From NCBI GenBank assembly GCA_017507125.1, contig JAFWBQ010000097.1:1-60982 (forward strand): a stretch of DNA of 60,982 nt, in the 5' to 3' direction. The notes under the pieces are model-generated. The model saw only the letters and a list, made by a program, of their open reading frames with translations, did no database searches and was not told the origin of the DNA. Position 1 is the first letter of the stretch; each line of letters starts with the position of its first letter. This DNA is from Lentisphaeria bacterium. GTDB taxonomy: Bacteria > Verrucomicrobiota > Lentisphaeria > Victivallales > Victivallaceae. This document shows, one piece after another, positions 52,046-59,101 of this stretch. A program made the translations under genes and the position numbers.

Positions 52046-52092
52046 TTGAAGCAGTTCTGCTCCTGTGCTATATTGCCGCACAGGAGTTTTTT
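52046..52092 (+). terminator. Terminator hairpin overlapping a putative promoter
   Basis: CTCCTGTG (52060-52067) pairs with CACAGGAG (52079-52086), then six T. Inside it, TTGAAG (52046-52051), 17 bp, TATATT (52069-52074, in the loop) makes a promoter-like pair whose start would fall within the stem. It ends the DUF4838 unit and may launch the next gene. Confidence 0.7.
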
Positions 52093-52115
52093 ATTCAAAT
52101 GAGGTAATTTCAAAA

Positions 52116-52251
52116 GTCATTCAAAAAAATGACCAAGATGCCCTTTGCAAAGAGCTGCAAAGGGTAGTTTGAGCCGGCGTCACCTGAAGACAATGCCGTG
52201 CCAGGACCTGCTCCCCGGCTTGTCCCGCCGCAGCTTCAAGCGAAGGTGCTT
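52116..52251 (+). promoter_or_regulatory. Structured leader before the (alpha/alpha)-barrel gene
   Basis: Hairpins in order: GTCATT/AATGAC (52116-52133), CCCTTTGC/GCAAAGGG (52141-52164, 8 bp), AGCCGG/CCGGCT (52172-52177 with 52215-52220), and AAGC/GCTT (52238-52251). No known riboswitch class fits. Together they suggest a folded 5' leader of about 140 bases. Confidence 0.45.
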
Positions 52252-52302
52252 TGACAAATGTGAGGAGTTTTGAAATCAGCTCAAAATTCAAGGATCTTTT
52301 TC

Positions 52303-53487
52303 ATGACAGAAACACAACTTCTTACAATTCAGGATAAGGTTATCAATATACTTGAAAAGCGTTTTTTTTCGCCTCAAGATGTCCTCTATGACTATGCCGG
52401 AATGAATGGTGAAGTCATATTGCCGACTCCGGAAGAGTGTGACAGATCCATCCCCAACGGCCTTTCCTGGCATACGCCTGTTTCAAACGGCGCTTTTTTC
52501 AACGGTGATCTGTTGCTGGCAGTCGTCAAGATTTACGAAAAATATCCTTCTGAAAAACTTGCCGCATTCGCCCGCAGACTTTTGAAGGGATTGTTCAATT
52601 TGCAGGATCATGCTCCGGTTCCCGCTTTTATTGCCCGTGGGTTCGGAAGTGATGGCAAATGCTGTTACCTTGGTTCTTCCAACGACCAGATCACCCCTTT
52701 TCTGCTTGGTCTCCGTTCTTTTTCAGAATCTTCCCTTGCAACTTCTGAAGAACGTGCCGATTGTCAGCAGCGCATGCTGAATTTGATCCACCCTTTAAGG
52801 GCGCTCAATTGGCATATTCCGGGGGCAAGACCCGGATTTGAACGGGGCAACCTCAGTTGCGCCGGGGCGTTTGATGCCTGTCATTTGATGCTGGCAGCTC
52901 TTATATTGGAAAAAGAGGGCGGAGAAAAGGGGAGCGTTGACCAATTCCTGAAAGACCGCTTTGATATTATTGCTGCCGGTCATGGTCAAATGCGTCCCGA
53001 TGAATGCTGGTATTCAAGCCATAACTTCTATATCCAGCGCATGTTGAAAGAATTTTACACCGGCACACCCGTGGCAGCAGCCCTTGACAGCGGACTGAAA
53101 ATAACGGCCAAAGCGTGTCTCAACGCTCTGGATGAGTGGAAAAAACGTATTCCTGATGCTTTATTTTCACCTGATTGGCACTGCATGAGCAGCGTCTGGT
53201 TTGAACAGAAAAACACTGCTGATGCCGTCAAGTGTGCCTCAGGCCAGGGCGGAATCTGGCGTGAACACAGCCCGGCTGTACTGGGAGAACGGAAAAGTAC
53301 CATGGCCACTCTGAGCGCCGCATGGATCATTTTGTTTTCAGAAGATCAGGCAACCATTGATACTGCCATGCCCCGGATCTGCGAAGCACTGCAGGAGATC
53401 CCTTACGAAAAACTTTATCACGCTTCCATGTTCTTCGCAGTGAATGTTATTTCTGAAATACTCTGCCGGAAAGAGAGGGACAAGTAA
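52303..53487 (+). CDS. Putative (alpha/alpha)-barrel protein, glycoside hydrolase-like
   Basis: 394 residues, no signal peptide. Repeated helical hairpins and blocks such as NGLSWHTPVSNGAFFNGDLLLAVVKIYEKYP, SSNDQITPFLLGLRSF, AGHGQMRPDECWYSSHNFY and CASGQGGIWREHSPAVLG suggest an (alpha/alpha)6 fold seen in unsaturated glucuronyl hydrolases or epimerases; I cannot assign a family. ATG at 52303 has AAGGA eight bases upstream, and the longer frame is rejected. It is the first gene of the 52-58 kb catabolic region, with a structured leader. Confidence 0.55.
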   Translation: MTETQLLTIQDKVINILEKRFFSPQDVLYDYAGMNGEVILPTPEECDRSIPNGLSWHTPVSNGAFFNGDLLLAVVKIYEKYPSEKLAAFARRLLKGLFNLQDHAPVPAFIARGFGSDGKCCYLGSSNDQITPFLLGLRSFSESSLATSEERADCQQRMLNLIHPLRALNWHIPGARPGFERGNLSCAGAFDACHLMLAALILEKEGGEKGSVDQFLKDRFDIIAAGHGQMRPDECWYSSHNFYIQRMLKEFYTGTPVAAALDSGLKITAKACLNALDEWKKRIPDALFSPDWHCMSSVWFEQKNTADAVKCASGQGGIWREHSPAVLGERKSTMATLSAAWIILFSEDQATIDTAMPRICEALQEIPYEKLYHASMFFAVNVISEILCRKERDK

Positions 53488-53596
53488 AAGGAAGTTACAG
53501 AAAAATTTGCCTACCTCATATTGCTTTTGACAAAAAAGACAACACCATTTTTTATAAAAAGTCGCATTTTGATAAAAAAATGACTACTTTTGCAAT

Positions 53597-53624
53597 TTGA
53601 AAAGCAGCAATTTTGTGATATAGT
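53597..53624 (+). promoter_or_regulatory. Promoter of the dehydrogenase-enolase-Gfo/Idh-AraC operon
   Basis: TTGAAA (53597-53602), 16-bp spacer, TATAGT (53619-53624), 34 bases before the first start codon. Partial inverted repeats around 53560-53590 could bind the AraC regulator. Confidence 0.6.
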
Positions 53625-53658
53625 AAGTAAACTTCAAAAATATATGGAGATTACTGCT

Positions 53659-54699
53659 ATGAAACGTACTGTTGCTGTTATCACCCCCAATGGTGAAGTC
53701 GTCCCCCGTTGTGAAGATGTGCGCGAGCTGAAAGAGAACGAAGTTCTTATTGATGTTGAATGTTCTCTCATCAGTCCCGGAACTGAAATGAACGTTCCCC
53801 GGATACGCAGACAGACCCCCTGCGGCAATGATATGACCTTCGGATATGCCAACGCCGGAACCATCATTGACACCAAAGGCGATGTGAAAAATCTGAAAAA
53901 AGGTATGCGTGTGGCTGCCATGGGCGGCGGATTTGCCGTTCACGGTTCCGTTGCAACCGTTCCCGTCAACCTTGTGATGCCCATTCCTGATGAAATCACC
54001 TTTGAGCAGGCAGCCTACGCCTGTCTCGGTGTTACCGCCATGCAGGGCGTCCGCCGCGCCGATGTGAGTTTGGGCTCCTACGGACTGGTTCTCGGTCTGG
54101 GTCTGGTGGGTAACCTTGCCTGCCAGCTCTTCCAGGCTGCCGGTGCCCGCGTCATGGGCTGGGAAGGTCTTCCCAACCGTCTCAAAATCGCCAAAAAATG
54201 CGGTATCGCCAACACTGTGAACTTCAAAAAGGCTGATCCCATTGAAGTCACAAAGAATTTCTGCGCTCCCTACGGCGCTGACTTTGCCATGCTGGCTTTC
54301 GGCGGCAACGCCACTGAGCCTCTGCAGTCCGCCATGAAGTGCATGAAAGTCTCTTCCGACGGACACGCCATGGGCAACATCGTCCTCATCGGCGGATGCA
54401 AAGTTGAAGTCGGCGGCGGTGCCTGGTCCGGCAACCTTGATTTCCGCGCTTCCAGCCGTACCGGTGCCGGATATCACGACTCTGCCTGGGAATACGGCAA
54501 AGATTATCCCGATGCTTTCGTTCAGTTCACCACTCAGCGCAACCTGCGTGAGTTCATTCAGCTGATGGTTGAAAAGAAGGTCAAAGTCGATCCCATGACC
54601 ACCCACCGCATCCACATCAACGATGTGGGCGACGCAGCCGATTTGCTGCTGGATCATCCCGACAAGGCCATGGGTGTCATCATCCAGATGAAAAAGTAA
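53659..54699 (+). CDS. Medium-chain dehydrogenase/reductase, zinc-binding alcohol dehydrogenase-like
   Basis: 346 residues. N-terminal GroES-like domain with SLISPGTEMNVP and MTFGYANAGTIID; the nucleotide motif LVLGLGLVGNLACQLFQAAG lies near residue 145. Classical zinc ligands (GxC... HE) are not evident, so it may be a zinc-free member. ATG at 53659 follows GGAGA by eight bases. First of four genes; 9 bases before the enolase gene. It likely oxidises a hydroxyl of a sugar or sugar acid. Confidence 0.87.
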   Translation: MKRTVAVITPNGEVVPRCEDVRELKENEVLIDVECSLISPGTEMNVPRIRRQTPCGNDMTFGYANAGTIIDTKGDVKNLKKGMRVAAMGGGFAVHGSVATVPVNLVMPIPDEITFEQAAYACLGVTAMQGVRRADVSLGSYGLVLGLGLVGNLACQLFQAAGARVMGWEGLPNRLKIAKKCGIANTVNFKKADPIEVTKNFCAPYGADFAMLAFGGNATEPLQSAMKCMKVSSDGHAMGNIVLIGGCKVEVGGGAWSGNLDFRASSRTGAGYHDSAWEYGKDYPDAFVQFTTQRNLREFIQLMVEKKVKVDPMTTHRIHINDVGDAADLLLDHPDKAMGVIIQMKK

Positions 54700-54708
54700 T
54701 TTTCAGCG

Positions 54709-56088
54709 ATGAAGAATAGTGACATCAAAATTACCGGGGTCAGGCTCTATCTGCCCCGGATCCCCATGCGGGTCCCCATCAAATTCGGCAATCAGGTAAT
54801 GGCTGACATCACCTGTGCCCGGGTACAGATCTTTGTGGAATCCCGTGACGGACGCAAAGCCGAAGGCTGGAGCGAAAGTGTTCTCAGCCCCGGCTGGTCC
54901 TGGCCGGGAACCGATCCGGACCGGGGCAAACGCATGGAGGATTTCTGCGTCCGGATCGCCAAGGCTTACGGCAAATTCACGGAGTACGGTCACCCCATTG
55001 AACTCAGCGCCGGCTTCACGGCTGAAAAACTTGAGCCTTTGCGTGCAGAAGCCAATGCCGGGTTCGCCATTGAACTGCCTCATCTGGCAGCGTTGAACTG
55101 TGCCGCAGCCTTTGATGCAGCCATGGCAGACGCCTTCGGGAAACTGGTCAACAAGCCCTTTTTCCGTACCTGCAACAAGGAGTATATGAATGCCGATCTT
55201 TCGGCGTTCCTTGAGCCTGCGGAAAAATTCGCAGGGAAATACCCTGAGGACTTCTTCGTTGAACCCGAAAAAGAACTCCCTGTCTGGCATCTGGTGGGAG
55301 GAAAAGATCCTCTTTCAGCAGAGGAACTGACCGGTGATGAGCCTGATGACGGATTCCCCGTCCTCCTTGAAGACTGGATCGAACGCGATGGTCTCAAGTG
55401 TCTCAAGATCAAACTCCGGGGCAATGATGCGCCCTGGGATTATGAACGCATCGCCGCTGTGGGTAAAATCGCCCTGAAACTGGGTGTCACAGATCTTTCG
55501 GTGGATTTCAACTGCATGGTGACCGATCCTGACTATGTGAACGCCATTCTGGACAAACTGAAAGCTCAGGAGCCTGAGGTTTACGGCATACTCCTTTATG
55601 TGGAGCAGCCCTTTCCCTACGATCTTGAAGCCAACAGGATCGATGTCCATTCCGTTTCTGAGCGCAAAATGCTTTTCATGGATGAAAGCGCTCATGACTG
55701 GCGTTTCATCCGCATGGGCAGAGAACTGGGCTGGGACTCTGTTGCTCTCAAGAGCTGCAAGACCCTTGCCGGAGCCATTCTTTCACTTTGCTGGGCAAAA
55801 GCTCACGACATGAAACTTATGGTTCAGGATCTGACCAATCCCAGAATGTCCATGTTTGCCCACACCCAGCTTGCGGCATACGCCGGAACGATCCGGGGCG
55901 TTGAGTGCAATGCGCCTCAATTCTACCCCGCCGCCTCGCTGCCTGATGAAAAGTTCTATCCCGGACTTTTTGAAAGACGCAACGGCGTTGTAAAACTGGA
56001 TTTCCTTGAAGAACCCGGACTGGGTATCAGAGAGGGGATCATCAACATTGAATTGCCTGCCCCCGCGGCAGAGGAAGGAACATTATGA
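54709..56088 (+). CDS. Enolase-superfamily enzyme (mandelate racemase/muconate lactonising-like)
   Basis: 459 residues. TIM-barrel metal ligands and bases: KCLKIKLRG (KxK pair near residue 228), SVDFN (first metal Asp near 267), YVEQP (Glu near 304), FMDESAHDW (Asp near 323). Some acid-sugar dehydratases have this set. It is somewhat larger than usual (about 400), with a long N-terminal part and an acidic C-terminus. Stop and the next start overlap as ATGA. The pair with an MDR dehydrogenase and a Gfo/Idh enzyme suggests oxidation-dehydration of a sugar acid. Confidence 0.85.
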   Translation: MKNSDIKITGVRLYLPRIPMRVPIKFGNQVMADITCARVQIFVESRDGRKAEGWSESVLSPGWSWPGTDPDRGKRMEDFCVRIAKAYGKFTEYGHPIELSAGFTAEKLEPLRAEANAGFAIELPHLAALNCAAAFDAAMADAFGKLVNKPFFRTCNKEYMNADLSAFLEPAEKFAGKYPEDFFVEPEKELPVWHLVGGKDPLSAEELTGDEPDDGFPVLLEDWIERDGLKCLKIKLRGNDAPWDYERIAAVGKIALKLGVTDLSVDFNCMVTDPDYVNAILDKLKAQEPEVYGILLYVEQPFPYDLEANRIDVHSVSERKMLFMDESAHDWRFIRMGRELGWDSVALKSCKTLAGAILSLCWAKAHDMKLMVQDLTNPRMSMFAHTQLAAYAGTIRGVECNAPQFYPAASLPDEKFYPGLFERRNGVVKLDFLEEPGLGIREGIINIELPAPAAEEGTL

Positions 56089-57134
56089 GTTTTGACAAAG
56101 TCGGTTTCGGTATCATCGGTACCGGAGCTGTTGCCGCTGCTCACGCCATGGCGATCACCAACAGCGAATTTGCCAATCTGGTTGCAGTCTACGATGTCGT
56201 TCCCGAGCGTGCCCGGGAGTTTGCAGCCAAATACAACGCTGTTGCGGTGGACTCCTTTGAGGAGTTCCTCAAAGTTCCCGGACTTGAAGCAGTCACCGTT
56301 GCCACCCCCAGCGGATTCCATCACGATCCTGTTGTAGCGGCTGCCAAAGCCGGAAAACACATTCTCTGCGAAAAGCCTCTTGATATCACTCTGGAAAAGA
56401 TCGATGACATGATCCGTGTCTGTCAGGAGCAGCAAGTACTGCTGGCAGCCATCTTCCAGTCCCGTTTCAAAGGGGCAGTGGTTGAGATCCGCAAAGCCAT
56501 TGATGAAGGACGCTTCGGAAAACTTGTTTCCGTTTCAGCCAAGCAGCTCTGGTTCCGTGATGAGTCTTATTACAAGAGCGCTTCATGGCGCGGTACCTGG
56601 GCCGTTGACGGCGGTGGTGCGCTGATGAATCAGGGCAGCCACACTGTTGATTTGCTCCTTTACCTCGGCGGAGAAATCAAAAAGGTCTGCGGCCACACAG
56701 CCAACTTTGTCCATGATATTGAGGTTGAGGATACGGCCTTTGCCCGCATGGACTATGTCAACGGCGCAAGCGGTACGCTTGAAGTTTCCACCGCCTGCCA
56801 GCCTGGTTTCCCTGTGACCATCGAGATCACCGGAACCAAAGGCAGCGCCATTATGAAAGCAGACACTCTTGCCCGCTGGTGTTTCGCAGAGGAACGCCCT
56901 GAAGATGAAGAGATCCGCAATAAGTATGCAGAAGGCTCCAAAACCTCCGGCGGAGCCAGCGCCGCCATGGACTTTGACTACCGCGGCCACATGCTCCATG
57001 TGGACAACCTCGCCCGTGCCATCCGCAATGGCGAAGAGCTTATTCTGAGTGGAAAAGACGGCAGACTTGCAGTTGAATTCATTCAGGCGGTCTACACCTC
57101 AAGCCGTTCCGGAATGCCTGTCATTCTGAGATAA
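56085..57134 (+). CDS. Gfo/Idh/MocA-family oxidoreductase
   Basis: 349 residues. Rossmann GTGAVAAAHA near residue 12, LCEKPLDIT near 95, and the catalytic domain block GGGALMNQGSHTVDLLLYLGG near 178 with the conserved His. Standard family length. NAD(P)-dependent oxidation of a sugar or inositol-like substrate. Translation-coupled to the enolase gene (ATGA) and one base before the AraC gene. Confidence 0.94.
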   Translation: MSFDKVGFGIIGTGAVAAAHAMAITNSEFANLVAVYDVVPERAREFAAKYNAVAVDSFEEFLKVPGLEAVTVATPSGFHHDPVVAAAKAGKHILCEKPLDITLEKIDDMIRVCQEQQVLLAAIFQSRFKGAVVEIRKAIDEGRFGKLVSVSAKQLWFRDESYYKSASWRGTWAVDGGGALMNQGSHTVDLLLYLGGEIKKVCGHTANFVHDIEVEDTAFARMDYVNGASGTLEVSTACQPGFPVTIEITGTKGSAIMKADTLARWCFAEERPEDEEIRNKYAEGSKTSGGASAAMDFDYRGHMLHVDNLARAIRNGEELILSGKDGRLAVEFIQAVYTSSRSGMPVILR

Positions 57135-57135
57135 G

Positions 57136-57897
57136 ATGGCTTCTGATTTCAAATCGCCTCAGGTCAAATACCTGTACGGTTCATTTGTGGGCAGAGATGT
57201 TCCCATAGAACAGCTTTCTGCCCACATCCACGCTGATTACTGGCAAATTGAAATCGCCATTTCCGGTCAATTTGTATTACATCTTGATGACCGGGAGTGC
57301 GAGATCCCTGCCGGGACAGCGGTTTTTGTTCCTCCCGGAGTCCGGCACAGTTTCATCTATGCAGACTCCGGGATCGCTTTTGCCACGGCAAAGTTCAAAT
57401 TGGAAACTCCTTTTACAGATCTGCCCGTGGGATTGATCTCACCGGGTGCCGCAGAAAGCTATTTTCTTTCTGAAATCGTCCGGCTCCTCAGGGAATTGCC
57501 GCCTGAGTTTGAAAAAATCATCGTCTTCCTTTTGGGGAACCTTTTTGCGCTCCACTATGGAACACGTCATGATCCGGGACTGCCCAAGATCATTTCCATT
57601 ATCAACTCTCTCATCAGCCGCAACGGCGGAAGAGTCCGGATCCAGGAGCTTGCCGAACGCAGCGGTTATTCAAGAGATTACCTCAACCGGGTGATCCGGG
57701 CAAAGTTCGGGATCCCCCTGAAAGCCTATATCGACAACGAACTTGCCGAACGCGCCAGACGCTATCTGGACTACTCCGAGCGGAACATTTCTGAAGTCGC
57801 CGCCCAGTTGGGATTCCCTGACATTTACAGTTTTTCCCGTTTCTTTTCCCGGATGAATAACGGTCTTTCCCCCACTGCATTCCGGAAACGCAAATAA
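57136..57897 (+). CDS. AraC-family transcriptional regulator
   Basis: 253 residues. N-terminal cupin-like sensor (VLHLDDRECEIPAGTAVFVPPG near 60) and two helix-turn-helix motifs in the last 100 residues: VRIQELAERSGYSRDYLNRVIRAKFG and ISEVAAQLGFPDIYSFSRFFSR. It probably activates the operon it ends. One base after the Gfo/Idh gene and one base from the convergent regulator's end. Confidence 0.92.
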   Translation: MASDFKSPQVKYLYGSFVGRDVPIEQLSAHIHADYWQIEIAISGQFVLHLDDRECEIPAGTAVFVPPGVRHSFIYADSGIAFATAKFKLETPFTDLPVGLISPGAAESYFLSEIVRLLRELPPEFEKIIVFLLGNLFALHYGTRHDPGLPKIISIINSLISRNGGRVRIQELAERSGYSRDYLNRVIRAKFGIPLKAYIDNELAERARRYLDYSERNISEVAAQLGFPDIYSFSRFFSRMNNGLSPTAFRKRK

Positions 57898-57898
57898 C

Positions 57899-58939
57899 TC
57901 AATGTTCCAATGCCATTACGCTTTTCCCCGGTAAGAGCTGAAGCTCCGGCGTCAGCTGCAAAGCTCCGGCAGGATAATGCAACATCACCTCCCACGCCAT
58001 CCGTGCCAATGACTCCGGTGAATCTTCAAACCGGGTGGGGAAAGGCGAGTCCTCCGATTTTTCAGGCACTTTGCCGATGACCAGCACCGACACCTGATAA
58101 GGTATATTCAATTTCAGCTCTCTCAACACCCGGCATACAAGTGCGTACCAGCATCCCGGCGTGATCAGTGCCGTGGGACGCAAAGAGGAGGAAAAGAGGG
58201 CTCCCAACTCCCGGCGGCACCGTTCACCATCCGGATACGAGACCACAAATCCCGGATGTACCTGCAATCCGCTTTCCGCCATAAAACGATAATACTCAAA
58301 AAGATGAGGATTAAAGCGGTTCACAACATCCAGATTATGGTGCACAATGCCTATCTTGCGGTGTCCGAGAGAAGAGAGATGCTCCAAAGCGGCGCGGGTC
58401 AGTTTGCCGTAAGGGGGAAAAACAGCAACTCTGCCGCCGCAGCCGGAAACTGCGACAGTTCTGGGGAAGCGCTCTTCAAGGAAAGAACTTTCTTCAAGAT
58501 CAGCTGGTGAAAGCAGAAAAACGCCCGAAACAGATTCCGGGATCTCTTCATTGCTTCTGCATATTTTCAATCGTGTACCGTTTTTCCGGGCGATATCAAA
58601 AAGTTCAATGATGATCCTGCTGATATAACTGGGGTTCCCGGCATCCCCCACAGGTTCCAGAGCGCAATCAGAACACATGATCCTGAGAGCAAATTCAGAC
58701 TTTTTCCGCTCATCGGCAAGGGTCGTTCTGTAATACCCGGAGCGGTCTTTGCGGATCAGCAATCCCTCCCCTTCTGCAAGTGTCAACTGCTGCTCAAGCA
58801 CCATCCGTCCCAAGCCGCTTTCGGCGCACATCTTCCGTATTCCGGGCAGCGGCGCGCCGTCTTGAAGGAGCAAAAGGCGGGCGCGCAGATAACTGTGTGC
58901 CTTTTCCTGTTTTGCCAAGCGTATTCCTTTGTTCTTCAT
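57899..58939 (-). CDS. GntR/LacI-type regulator with periplasmic-binding sensor domain
   Basis: 346 residues. Short N-terminal winged-helix DNA-binding region (KAHSYLRARLLLLQDG, LPGIRKMCAESGLGRMVLEQQL) as in GntR, followed from about residue 85 by a LacI-type ligand domain (ALEHLSSLGHRKIGIVHHN, GALFSSSLRPTALITPG). ATG at 58939 lies eight bases after the -10 box, so the transcript is nearly leaderless with no Shine-Dalgarno; an upstream in-frame codon at 58957 would precede the expected transcript start. An inverted repeat covers its -35 box, suggesting autoregulation. It ends at the AraC gene and diverges from the 59102 gene. Confidence 0.85.
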   Translation of the reverse strand: MKNKGIRLAKQEKAHSYLRARLLLLQDGAPLPGIRKMCAESGLGRMVLEQQLTLAEGEGLLIRKDRSGYYRTTLADERKKSEFALRIMCSDCALEPVGDAGNPSYISRIIIELFDIARKNGTRLKICRSNEEIPESVSGVFLLSPADLEESSFLEERFPRTVAVSGCGGRVAVFPPYGKLTRAALEHLSSLGHRKIGIVHHNLDVVNRFNPHLFEYYRFMAESGLQVHPGFVVSYPDGERCRRELGALFSSSLRPTALITPGCWYALVCRVLRELKLNIPYQVSVLVIGKVPEKSEDSPFPTRFEDSPESLARMAWEVMLHYPAGALQLTPELQLLPGKSVMALEH

Positions 58940-58947
58940 GGTGTATA

Positions 58948-58979
58948 AATATACCACAAAACTGTGTTGATTTCAACAC
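58948..58979 (-). promoter_or_regulatory. Promoter and operator of the GntR/LacI-type regulator
   Basis: Minus strand TTGAAA (58976-58971), 17-bp spacer, TATATT (58953-58948). GTGTTGA (58964-58970) and TCAACAC (58973-58979) form a 7-bp inverted repeat with a 2-base centre over the -35 element, a likely binding site for the regulator itself. Confidence 0.6.
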
Positions 58980-59027
58980 TGATCTGCGCTGATTTATTAA
59001 TTTTTCCATAACTTTTCTTTTTACATC

Positions 59028-59056
59028 TTGCAAATCCGGCACAGATGGATTAATAT
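59028..59056 (+). promoter_or_regulatory. Promoter of the 59102 gene
   Basis: TTGCAA (59028-59033), 17-bp spacer, TAATAT (59051-59056), 45 bases before the start. Confidence 0.55.
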
Positions 59057-59101
59057 ATATAAGAAGTATATTCAGAAAATAATTTTAAGGACTTTGAAAA
59101 A

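Noticed and set aside
53584..54657. A 357-residue minus-strand frame opposite the MDR dehydrogenase
   Set aside because: Repetitive Gly/His composition typical of antisense frames, with no start signals.
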